DNA of 64,000 nucleotides from Pristionchus mayeri. Taxonomy: Eukaryota; Nematoda; Chromadorea; Rhabditida; Neodiplogasteridae. Positions 22,450-32,939 of this stretch are shown here, in pieces (within the stretch, counting starts at the first letter, position 1; every line of letters starts with the position of its first letter). The stretch spans positions 38,023,215 to 38,087,214 of the forward strand of contig BTRK01000003.1 in NCBI GenBank assembly GCA_036245805.1, given 5' to 3'. The notes under the pieces were generated by a model, which worked only from the letters and a program-made list of their open reading frames with translations, made no database searches and was not told the DNA's origin. Made by a program: the position numbers and the translations under genes.

Positions 22450-22518
22450 ACATGCATGCTGGAATCGAACCAGCGACCTTCTGTTTACTAGACAGACGCT
22501 CCACTCAGCCAATGAGGC
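22450..22518 (-). pseudogene. Broken tRNA-Thr (AGT), mirror copy
   Basis: Mirror partner of the broken tRNA at 21977-22045. It shares the truncated acceptor stem and has an additional 3-nt deletion in the D loop (GTGGAGCG where the intact gene has GTGGCAGAGCG). Confidence 0.8.
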
Positions 22519-22593
22519 AGATGTTTTGTTCGGAATCCTGGACTACGGAAACTTTGTTTCGATCTTTTTGCATAGAAAAATTCAAAAAGTTGG

Positions 22594-22665
22594 TGCCTCA
22601 TGCTGGAATCGAACCAGCGACCTTCTGTTTACTAGACAGACGCTCTGCCACTGAGCCAATGAGGC
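22594..22665 (-). tRNA. tRNA-Thr (anticodon AGT), mirror copy
   Basis: Exact reverse complement of the intact tRNA at 21830-21901, with all four stems, both internal promoter boxes and an oligo-T terminator downstream on minus. Expected to be functional. Confidence 0.95.
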
Positions 22666-23203
22666 AGATGTGAGGTTTCTCCTATACGATCATCACCTAC
22701 CCTGCTTGGTTAGCAGTCAATCGTAGCGCCTCGTGCGTATTTATCTTTTTCATCCCGTAGTGTTTCAAATAGCACCAATACTATTACCCGGCTTCCCCCA
22801 AACCCGACCAAAGACCAACCGATGGAGTATATTTCGTTCTCCACAATGGTTTGGTTCGGGATATCCGGAAACAGTCACCTGCTTATGTTTAATTCAGTAC
22901 CTGGGAACTTTTCCAGCAACTTTTTTTTGGTTTATATTATCCCTCGACGGTCGCATAAGTAACTTGCTTAACCCAACCCGAGAAAGTTCTGGAAATTGAG
23001 TGTTGACATGTATTTCGCGTTCAAGGATTTTGCTCGGGTGGCCAGTTGATTTTGCGTTAAACTGAGTCTACATCAGCATTAGTGGGGGCGGGCAAAACCG
23101 CAACGGAACGCCGTCCGCTGAAGATTTGATCTAGCAACTTGGGAATTGTTGCATTGTTATAAGTATGCCCTCTACTACATCACCCTGATTAGATCCCGGC
23201 TAC

Positions 23204-23703
23204 NNNNNNNNNNNNNNNNNNNNNNNNNNNNNNNNNNNNNNNNNNNNNNNNNNNNNNNNNNNNNNNNNNNNNNNNNNNNNNNNNNNNNNNNNNNNNNNNN
23301 NNNNNNNNNNNNNNNNNNNNNNNNNNNNNNNNNNNNNNNNNNNNNNNNNNNNNNNNNNNNNNNNNNNNNNNNNNNNNNNNNNNNNNNNNNNNNNNNNNNN
23401 NNNNNNNNNNNNNNNNNNNNNNNNNNNNNNNNNNNNNNNNNNNNNNNNNNNNNNNNNNNNNNNNNNNNNNNNNNNNNNNNNNNNNNNNNNNNNNNNNNNN
23501 NNNNNNNNNNNNNNNNNNNNNNNNNNNNNNNNNNNNNNNNNNNNNNNNNNNNNNNNNNNNNNNNNNNNNNNNNNNNNNNNNNNNNNNNNNNNNNNNNNNN
23601 NNNNNNNNNNNNNNNNNNNNNNNNNNNNNNNNNNNNNNNNNNNNNNNNNNNNNNNNNNNNNNNNNNNNNNNNNNNNNNNNNNNNNNNNNNNNNNNNNNNN
23701 NNN
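23204..23703. other. Assembly gap of 500 N
   Basis: Exactly 500 N, the usual placeholder for a gap of unknown size. It lies between the tRNA palindrome and the last exon of the lysine-rich gene. Two open frames that run through it are artefacts. Confidence 0.99.
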
Positions 23704-23783
23704 GTCCTGAATGTGTTGACTCCGCCCCTTTTCAGGCTCCACCCCTTTTTGGCCTCGCCCCCTTTTCAAGCTCCGCCCCTTAC

Positions 23784-25052
23784 TCACCACTTGTTGGCTT
23801 TCTTCGACCGTTTTTGCTTCTGCTTCGGGGGCTTCTTTTCTTTCTTGACGGGCGTCTTCTTGATGGGAGTGCACTCGCTGCCTGGAAAAGATGAAAGACC
23901 AGTCGCACAGCGTTCTGTCCCCCATTGTTCTATCCAGATAAGGGTAGACAAAGGGATTAATATTTTGAATTTTCCCGCGAAAACCTAAACTGCAAATAGG
24001 CTCTTTGAAAGCTCTGCGATATTGAGAATCCTCTGAAACATAAAACAATGCCCCAATTTGATCACTCTGATCACTTTTGCGTTTAATAGTTGGAGTGCAA
24101 CACAAATCAGCCTGGTCAGTTCCGTTCACCGAGAGGGCGATTCACGGAGGGAGATTTTATGTTTCAGAAGGATTTCAAGTATACTGATTGCAGTTCGACT
24201 CAGCTCCCTTTTCTGTCGAGTCGGAATGCTGTGGTCGGTCATTAAGGTTGGGGTCGGGTCATGGAGCGTGCGGGTTACGGTATATCGGCAGGGTAGGTCA
24301 CTCGCCGGGGCTTCAGAAGGCAGACTTCTTCTGGGTTGCTACGGCTTCGGCTCATATGGCCAGGTTATCAACGTTGCTTCGGAGTTGGAAGCAGAGACGA
24401 TAACGATGGCCAGAAGCGTGAGGAGAACGAGGAACTTTGGGTCGGGTCATGGTGATTGCGGGTTACGGCAGTTGATCAGGGTAGGTCACAAATAGGTCAC
24501 AACGTTTTGAGGGAGGGGAGAGGAGAGGCTTGCGACTGCCTTCTGTGAGGGAGAGGGGAGGGAATGAGAGGGAGAGTGAAGGGAAATGTCAAAGATCAGT
24601 CAGAGGGAGCTTGGAACGGTAACTTCGGTGGGTACGGTACCCGTGGCAGTGGTGGTGGCGTCACTGGAGGGCGTGACCGACCTGGAAAGATAAAAGTACA
24701 CAAATCAAAGATCAATGTATAAAGTACGAAGTAAAAAGTTCAACACTTACGGCGGCACTTGACGAGGCGCGCGGCCCGCCAGTTCGGGCGTCGTGGGCGA
24801 CTGCTGCTTGCTGCAGAGATCAAGGATCAGGGGGGCGGAGTCGAGGGGGCGGGGCCAGGAAAGGGGCGGGACTTACGCGGCGTAGAGGTCCTTGAAGCGC
24901 TGGTGGGTGACCGGGCGGTTCGACTTCTGCGACTTCGTGACGGTTTTGTCTTTATCTGCAAGAAATTGTGCTTAGGAAAAAGGGCGGAGCCTAGAAAAGG
25001 GGCGGAGCTTAGGAAAAAATTTCGAAAATAGGTCTGTTTCACCTTTCGCCAT
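23784..25052 (-). CDS. Small lysine-rich protein, about 95 aa, unknown
   Basis: Five exons on minus fit together in phase: 25052-25043, 24955-24877, 24810-24751, 24681-24641 and 23881-23784, giving 96 codons with stop. The protein begins MAKDKDKTVTKSQKSNRP, continues HQRFKDLYAAKQQ, has a Ser/Thr-rich middle, and ends in a strongly basic tail (IKKTPVKKEKKPPKQKQKR, then SKKANKW). The tail could serve nucleic-acid binding or nuclear localisation; no family is recognised. If the fourth exon is not spliced at 24641, it reads on to a stop at 24600 and gives a tail without the lysine block, so alternative ends are possible. Introns carry several GGGGCGGAGC boxes. Further exons could lie in the N gap. 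Confidence 0.5.
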
Positions 25053-26369
25053 TGCCGGTCAGCCGTCCGCGAGGAGTGGGACGAGTGGAAATGAATGGAG
25101 AAGAGACGTGAGGGAGAGGGCGATGAGACGATTTGCATACGCCCTCTGTCACCACGTGCAGTTTACGAAAAAAATATGCCTTTGCACCTGGGTTGTGCAA
25201 AAATTTTACGGTCTCCTTCATTCCGCACACTCTCTCACCGGCCAGACAGTGCGATAGAGTATGCGCAATGAAGATACCGTAAAATTTTTGCACAACCCTG
25301 CTTTGCACTTGTTGTTGTTTTTCTCAGCTTTCGATTTCAGAGATCTGAGTATCTCTGCTGTGAGTCAACTGAGTTGCAGCAGTTAATGCATGTGCATTAG
25401 CAGATTAGCGCATTAGTCGATTTGCATGTGGATTATCTCTATTTTGAGCGATTACACTGAGAACCGGAGCACGTAGGCGGGAGAGAACAGCGTCATTTGG
25501 AAAGCATGTTGTTATGTTGGCACTGTGCCATCACTCGTCTCTTCATTCTATACACTCTCTCGCCCACTCAATCCGGCTAAAGACTAGTGAAATGAAGAGA
25601 CGACAGTCCAAAATACAAAGTCTAGTGAGGCATTTTGTTGGCAATGTGCCAGCCACAATCGCTCCAAGAGTCTCTCACGAGAAAATGAAAATAGATTATT
25701 TTTTTATTGGCATCTCACCTTTTCCCCCGTGGAAAAAAATGTGTTAGGCTGATAACGCAAGAGGCACATTTCTTTGCAAGGCCTTCCCCTTCCATGTTCT
25801 ATTCTAGGAGATTGTTTATCTGTCCCTATTGCGTAGGCAGCTATCCAGTTATTGCCAGTTTACTCAAGCGTGATATCTCTTGGGCTGACCGAGGCAGCAA
25901 TTTCAATGGGGGAACACCAGGGATCTCTCTCCTCGCATTTAGTGTTCTGTATTTTTGGGAACGGTAACGGAACTGCAAAGAAACAGCACCCGCTTCCTAA
26001 TTATCGTTCTTTGATTGCTCATTGCCAAATTGTAGTTGTTGCGAGGCGGAAAATAGCCCGCTTGTTGCGTCGGTGGGGTAGATTTGACTTCGCAACAATG
26101 TATGACTCTCTTCATTCTGCCTGCCTCTCTCGCCAGCCAGATAGGAGAGATTTTTCGCAGAGTGAAGACTGCATTGGTGTTGGAAAAGCAGTAATCAGAA
26201 TCAGCGAAAGGTCGAAAATAGCCCGCTTGTTGCGTCACTACGGCTTCGCAACAACTGACTCTCTTAATTCAAAGTGCGCTCTCACCAGTCAGATTAGTGG
26301 GAGAAGTGAGCAAAATGAAGAGATCCATTTCTCGAGGTGGAGCCATGACCACACGTTGAGAAATCGTCC

Positions 26370-26437
26370 GACTCTCTTCGTTGTGCATACTCTCTCGCCT
26401 CTCCAGCTGGCGAGAGAGTGTGTAAAATGAAGAGAGT
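26370..26437. repeat. GAGAGAGTGTG-family hairpin
   Basis: ACTCTCTTCGTT and CATACTCTCTCGCC pair with GGCGAGAGAGTGTG and AAAATGAAGAGAGT around a short loop. It is a clear example of the family: 68 bp with its outer ends on the ACTCTCTTC motif. Confidence 0.65.
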
Positions 26438-26679
26438 AATTTCATGACTAAATGGAGGCTGGCAAACGCAGTAATCAGAATGCAAGAAACCCTGCGAATT
26501 CCCAAAAATAGAAAAATTATTTCCCCCCTTTCTCCCTCGGGAGTAAATTACCACGAAGCCATACGCCACACTGCTAATTTCACCATTCATTCCCGTAATG
26601 AGCAGTTTCCCTATCACACAATCAGAATCTGGGCTTGTCGATAACAATCTCGAGTTCTTCAGTTTTTTCTGGCCGCTTA

Positions 26680-26990
26680 CAAGGAATGACCGCGAGGGTA
26701 GGTTGGAGTTTTTGAACGAGACCTAGCGCGATCGAAAGAGGATCAAATTCTAAGAACTTCTACGTTTTTCATATCTGCTAAACGCCTCTGTGGAAGTCTG
26801 TGCGGTAGTGAAATTTCTGAACATAGCCTCAGAAATGAGCCGTTTTCCACCTCTCCCCACTATGAGCGTAGACATCCACAAAGGCGTTTAGCAGATATGA
26901 AAAACGTAGAAGTTCTTAGAATTTGATCCTCTTTCGATCGCGCTAGGTCTCGTTCAAAAACTCCAACCTACCCTCGCGGCCATTCCTTGT
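26680..26990. mobile_element. Foldback element, 311 bp
   Basis: The outer arms ACAAGGAATG and CATTCCTTGT enclose long, nearly perfect arms (AGGTTGGAGTTTTTGAACGA and its complement, and further inside AACGCCT...). A short unpaired centre lies around 26813-26860. No coding capacity. Confidence 0.7.
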
Positions 26991-27788
26991 TAGAGCATAT
27001 CGGGGAAATTTCGGCATCAGATTCCGATCGGATGAGAGCTATGACATGATAGTTCAAAGGCATCTCCGACCTTCTCATCCGACCTAGTGCAGAGATGTCA
27101 TTCTGCGTGCTATCTCTCCTATCGAGCTGGCGAGAGAGCATGCGGACTAAAGCGAGTCCTTTATCGGCCTAATCTGCAACCCCTTAGTGAGCAATGCTCT
27201 CGTTCCATTAAAGCAAAAGAATTCTTTCCAGAGTAAGAGGTTCTCGTCTGTGATGTGCAAAATTTTCTCGATCTCTCGTTTCGAAATGCTCTATCTTCGG
27301 TCAGAGAAAATAAGAAAGCATAGCGAAACGATTTGATTTTCGCCGAACCGATCAGATTATCTCACCAGTATTTCGTCTTGCAAATATTTCGAAATCTGAC
27401 TCTCTCTTATTTGAGTTCTATTTCACTTTCTCTGATGTGCATGAGTCTGCAAAATGAGGAGTGTTTATATGAGAAGAGAGGTGTATCGTCAGTTGAATGT
27501 GTGGTTATGACTAATCGTCCTCCCTCCTGTTTTTCTCCGTCAACACATGTTTCCGCTCCAGTCTCTCAAGGCAGTTATTTGCCAATTTGCGCAGAACTCC
27601 GCTAAGCGAGTGTGAAAGACAAGTGCTGGAGTAGTTATCTGCCTTTCTCCAATTCGCGCACTCTCTCGCTCACTCTGACCATCAAGAGAGCGTGAAATGG
27701 AGAGATATGGCTCTTCTTTCAATGCCCTCACTCGCATTTCTGAGTAGATCTCGACAGAATGGTTTTTGCTGCTGAAACCGCATTAAAT

Positions 27789-28008
27789 ATGTTTCTGGGA
27801 GCAATGGTCTGCCTCACTTCAGTTTGCACACTCTCTCGCAGGACAGCGAGAGAGTACGCAAAATGAAGAGAGTCAGACTATTACTCGTTTCTGGATGCAC
27901 AGAACGCATGTGGAATAGAGAGAGTATTCTTCATTTTGCGTACTCTGTCGCTGTCCTGCGAGAGAGTGTGCAAACTGAAGTGAGGCAGACCATTGCTCCC
28001 AGAAACAT
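27789..28008. repeat. Compound palindrome of two facing hairpins
   Basis: The arms 27789-27873 and 27924-28008 are reverse complements. Each arm itself contains a GAGAGAGT hairpin. The outer tips are ATGTTTCTGGGAGC and its complement. Confidence 0.7.
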
Positions 28009-28259
28009 CTATACCTATATATAAAGCGCAATTCCGTGTTCCGTCTGTCCGGATTGCGAAACAGTTGCGAAACGATTACGAAATGGGAGGGAGAGAGATC
28101 GCGCGTCAACAAGTTGCGAAACGAGTGACTGCGAAACCTACTCCGCTAGGACGCGGCCCCCGCCGAAGGAGGGAGGCAGCCGGACTAGTATTTAATGTTT
28201 GTGCGCTCACTAGCATTTTCGGAACAATTTCGCGAATTGCTCCTGATTCAATTTGCTTA

Positions 28260-30804
28260 TCGTGCACCGAGTCCACATTGAAGAAACATGTTCCATAATG
28301 TTCCATAGTGGAACATTTTTTTCCGTTTTTCCATTTTCGAAATTCTATATTAAAATGGATGAACTGATGGCTGTATTTGTGTGCGGAGCTTCAATACTTT
28401 ATTTTTAATCGATTTGTGTGAAAAAAAGAAGAGAAAATATTCATTAATTTATTATTTGAGTTATTTCAGCAAAAAAATCCTATAATTGGCATTTTGCGAT
28501 CGCTAAAAGTTTACTACAGAGCAGGTTACGGTACTCACTGGTCTTTCGTGAGTTGTTCTCTTTTATCTTTGCCTATTCCCGCATTCACTTTTTTCGGAGT
28601 TTCTAATCAATAATTCACTGCTTTCTATTGATTATTTGCTGCAATTCCATGTCCTCATATCACCACCAGAGTATCCGCCTCTGTTCAATGCCCTGTTCGC
28701 TTTCAAAAACCGCGTCATTTAGCTAACTTCATTGTTTAATTGCAATTGCTCTGTTTTTGTGTTCATATATTGGACGCCCATGCATGTTTCACTGCCCACT
28801 ACTATTACTTAGCATGCGCCGTGTTCGTGCTTAGTCGATATTCAAACTTTGACTCTGGGAAAATCGATTTATAGTATGTTTTTTTGAGGCCACTTTTCAC
28901 GCGTGGTTTGCTTGCTCTTCGCCAAGTTGTTTTCCCTTTATTGTTCGATTTTCGTGCTGTTTAAATTTAAAAATTCTAGGACCGCACTCTTGGATTCCGT
29001 CGCCTCGCTGTCCGCGCCACCCAGCAGACGCGAGGCTCCTCTGGCAGTTCACGCCCGCCGAAAGCACCATGACCACCTGGGGAAAGGTACGCCTCCTTGA
29101 CGTTACACTATTAGTCCATTCCATCCCTGGTCAATCAACGTATTTATTCATTTCGCTTGGTTATGTATAATAGCTTGATTAATTGACTGGAACCGTAAAA
29201 TTATCACTATTAGTAAGGGAACGCCGTCAAGAAGTCGCAGTTTTTAAATAAATGCTCGAATTTAATGGAATTCCGTTCCAGATCTTCTACGTCGCTTCTC
29301 TCCCGTGCCTCGCCCTCACCATGTACGCCGCCTTCACGGTATGCTTTATTTTATTTGATTTTTTATAAAAGTTGTTTTTATATTCGGTGAAACCACCTTT
29401 ATGTTGTTGTTATCCTCAAATTTTTTAATGCCCTCTTGCACTTCTTACGGAGACAGCTTCAAAATAATGTTGTTACACTGCTGCATTTTGCAATATAGGT
29501 GATTCTATCATATTCCTCTTTTCCAGGACCACGCGAAGCACGGGAGTCAGCTAGCCCTACCTCAACGTGCGCAACAAGGTTATTTTTCATTTATTTATTT
29601 AAATTTGTGTGGTTTGCTCACTTTCGAGAAACGATTATGCACGTTCGTAACCTTATTTTTATGAGAGAACTTGAAACGTCCTTGTTATTGTCCGTTGGTG
29701 TGCACAAGCTGTTGATAGAGAAATAAGTTGCAAGCAACCATAGTCATAGTTACTGCATTTTGTTTGAATCTTTATCTAATCTGCATTAATCCTACTCCGT
29801 TTGCAGCATTTCCCTTGGGGCGACGGCCACCACTCCCTCGTCCACAACAAGAGCGAGCAGTGCGTGCCCGGAGTGGGCTTTGAGGAGGACCGCAAGCACC
29901 ACTAGAGGAGCAACGAGTAGATGGAGGTGAGTTGCTTATCGTCTTCCATTAACGCGTGACCCTACTCGCATTGCTGTTCTACTTTCTTTGGAGCATAAAT
30001 CTAATTAGTGAAACATTAAAATTACTGGGACTTGACATCGTATTGTATTTAGTCCATTATTGATTCAAGAATCTTGATGCGATTATTTTTCTAAAAGGGA
30101 GCACTTTCTACTACTCATTCGCAATTTATCAACTTAATTGCATTGCTTTAAGATTGGCGCGAGCTGATCAACGTCGACGACACGACGACGAAGCGCACGC
30201 GCGGATTCGGATTCACCACTGGTTAGTTCGTTACACATTTTTTTTGTTTACTTTTTCTTACGTGTATAAAACACATAGCAGTAACTAATTGCGATAAAAT
30301 GGTCCAGTTGTTTATTTATTATAAGTTTGAAACGTGGGTTTGCCTGGTAGATGGGAAGGGAGAGTGAGTTGCTTACAATCTTTCATTCGATTGTAAAGGT
30401 GTGATAAGCTGAACACGATTGTGACTACTACCTAACAATTTCCCTCATTAGAAAAATTCATGCAATCCAAACAATATTTGTTCCAGGCAGTCTCGGATCA
30501 CTCGACGAGGATAAAGGAATCCCCCCCCCTCCCCTCCCTCCAATTAGTGACCCCCCAATGTGATTAGGAGAACATCCGATTATTTTGGACTGATTTATTG
30601 CCCCCATTCCCTCTCTTGTTCTTTAGTATGATAACTAGGTTATTATATGTTATCAAATCACTGTTATTACTTCGGCAATTTCATTGTATTTGTAAATTAG
30701 TAAATTCTTTACGCTATTTTTTTAGTTTGAGCCTCGGGGACACAAGTACGGATTCCAGTTAGACTACACATTGTGCAATAGGCAAATTAGGCGATCGTGT
30801 ACAT
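28260..30804 (+). repeat. Left TIR of giant element 2
   Basis: Pairs with 34452-36993. Its arm-specific variants (CGAGTCC near the tip, the 9-base insertion at the inner end) match the right arm of element 1. Confidence 0.9.
28981..29905 (+). pseudogene. Captured COX6A copy lacking its start codon
   Basis: Same exon-intron layout as 6707-7635, with the membrane-helix exon and the HFPWGDGHH C-terminal exon. Here the sequence runs from TTCTAGG straight into ACCGCACTC: four bases including the ATG are gone. It is the only one of the four copies with this change, so the deletion followed the last transposition. Confidence 0.85.
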
Positions 30805-30943
30805 CCCATCTATTTAACGTTTCTCAGAACCTTGGAAGACATTGGGACCATTACGATGGAAAAAAAAGACGATACAGTAACATAATTCACAGAATTAACA
30901 GCGACGACCTTACTATGGGAACATCTATAATGGAGAGTAGGGC

Positions 30944-32854
30944 TTAGAGTTGCAAATATTCTCTGCTACCCTCTCTCTGGATAGGGGGATTCTCTACCGG
31001 GTATCCTCCCATGTTCTCTACCGTGTGATCTCCTTCGTCAGCCACATTGTCCACTCCTTCTGGACCTTCTTCCTCATCCTCGTCCATACCATTCTCCCCT
31101 CCTATCTCCTCAATCCCCTCTCCCTCCACTTCGTCCATCTCAATCCCATTCTTTTCGAACTGTATTCTTCTTAGTGAAGCGTATGAATTGAGTCGCTTCC
31201 TCACTGCTCCAATGGCGATCATCTCTCCGTCCTTTCCCCTCAGTCCAATTCCGAATCTACGGAGGTGGAGAAGACACTGCAAGGAGAATGGTATGTAAAA
31301 GGTGAGCCATTTTTTAAAAAAAATAACTTAACGTCTTACATTCTTCAGCCAGTTCCATTTGACTTGATCTCTGTCTTTTATAGAGTCTTCGCTCTTTGAG
31401 AGTGAACAAGCTCTTGTCGAGCGCGTTCGCAAACGACAAGAGTTCTTTGTTGTTCTCATCCATCACAGCCACCTCTTCCATCGACAGGTACTTGTAGACA
31501 AAGTCTGTAGGATACTTTTGACTTACAATAATACTAAGTAGAGAACCTTTTGGTGGGGCAGGCATCATATCCTTGATTGTCTCCGTGCCTTGCGCGGCCT
31601 TCTGAGCATTTGCTACTATGGAGGTAGTAGCAGATGCCACTTGGCGAACCTAGATGTACAGAGTAATGATATTATAACGAATTCATTTGCATTCTCTGCT
31701 ATTCTGGATTCCAGTGTGTGCTACAGTACTGACCATAGCTCGCTGTCCCTCAACTGCATCGGCGATCTCATCAGCTTGACCCTCCAGGCGGTCGATTCTG
31801 GCATTGACTTTTCTCATGCCGTCGTCGAATTTCTTCTCGAGTGCCTTCATCTGCTTCCCGAGAGTGCTCCCCATCGCCTGCACTGCTGCGAGCACTGAAG
31901 AAAAGGTTTGACTTCTCCCTTTATCTCTCTCCCTGAATCGGCTATTGCCCAGCATGTAGGTAGACCACTTATAAGTGAAACGCTCCATATCATAAACAAA
32001 GGAATTCTTACAGATTGCTCCATCCCCGCTCAGTCCTGATAGATCGGATGCAGCTCCCTCCTCCTCCTCAGAATCGTCCTCCAGCACAGGGGTCGGGCTC
32101 CGGTTCGATGCCCTCTCCACACTCCGACCCACTTTCCGAGATTTCGACGAATCTATGTCTTTATTGAGATAAATTATCATTTCATTTAACCTGGTCGTCC
32201 ATCTCCTGTGGATTCCCCACTATTCAATCTGACCATCATCTGGGAAAGACCACTGAGATCATCACCAGTTCCATCTCCTGGATACTACCTCTCCAGAAAC
32301 CGTGCAATATTCGAAAATCTAACCTCCTGCAGATCGGGAAGGCCTCACATTCTCTCCTTTCATTGTTCCTGCTCCCCCTGAATTCACAGTTCTAGCACAA
32401 AACGAGAGTGAAAACTTACCTTTAACAACCTTGACCTTCTTCTCCACTGCTACTAGATCATCATCTGATATTTCACGTGCGATTTGTGATGGAAGGAACG
32501 ACCTACCTGATCCCTTCTTCCTCTTCTATCTCTTCTCTCTCACCGCCACTTCCACCGACTTTCCCCGAACGATGACAGTTCGCTTCTGCGAACCGTTCAT
32601 TCAATATCACTTTGTAATTGGATAACCAGATCTTTCTTCTTCCGTTGATTGTCGATCGTTTTTATCCCATCTCTCCAGTTTCCCAGTTCCTTCTCCATTG
32701 CTTTATGGAAACCTCCCTGGCAGAATATGCCCTCCTTTCTCACACCGTGATACTCGAAGTAGCATTTCTCGCCCAGACCCTCGACACTTCCTTTCTTGAG
32801 AGAACTGCGGTCGACTAGTTCGAAATCCCCATCGATAAGCATAATAACCGACAT
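30944..32854 (-). CDS. Second gene of giant element 2, unknown function
   Basis: Mirror copy of 10123-12033: ATG at 32854, the same exon pattern, coiled-coil middle and acidic C-terminal block ending at 30944. One amino-acid change is visible (MASATT here, MASATP in element 1). Near-total preservation fits recent duplication. The same one-base phase problem sits before the last exon. Function unknown; candidate roles are regulation of transposition or chromatin targeting, both inferred. Confidence 0.65.
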
Positions 32855-32939
32855 CTATGAAACAATGCTATGCATACTCATCTCTATGTACACATTCCAG
32901 GTACTCTCCATTCTTCGTTGGAAACGAGTTCATCTTACA
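32855..32939. promoter_or_regulatory. Divergent promoter region of element 2
   Basis: The 85-bp spacer between the two start codons, mirror of 10038-10122. Confidence 0.5.

Larger units (their letters stand above)
21337..23158. repeat. 1.8-kb palindrome carrying tRNA-Thr genes
   Basis: The left arm 21337 to about 22044 is the reverse complement of about 22449-23158, with only scattered differences. The central spacer (about 22045-22448) is unique. Each arm contains one intact and one damaged tRNA-Thr gene, 147 bp apart as a small tandem unit. The right end is 45 bp from the 500-N gap, so an assembly artefact must be considered. The few arm-to-arm differences argue for a genuine inverted duplication. 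Confidence 0.8.
25053..28257. other. Hairpin-rich intergenic region
   Basis: No gene recognised. It has the densest cluster of GAGAGAGTGTG hairpins in the window (near 25218, 25538, 26100, 26262, 26370, 27645, 27812 and 27917), one 311-bp foldback (26680-26990), one 220-bp compound palindrome (27789-28008), and a MITE end near 27085. Confidence 0.5.

Noticed and set aside
21822..22673. Protein repeats ending in PATFCLLDRRSATEPMRQ
   Set aside because: These are antisense translations of tRNA-Thr genes with perfect cloverleaf structure, not proteins.
23146..24129. Long open frames of 280 and 309 codons
   Set aside because: They run through 500 N and have no real coding support.
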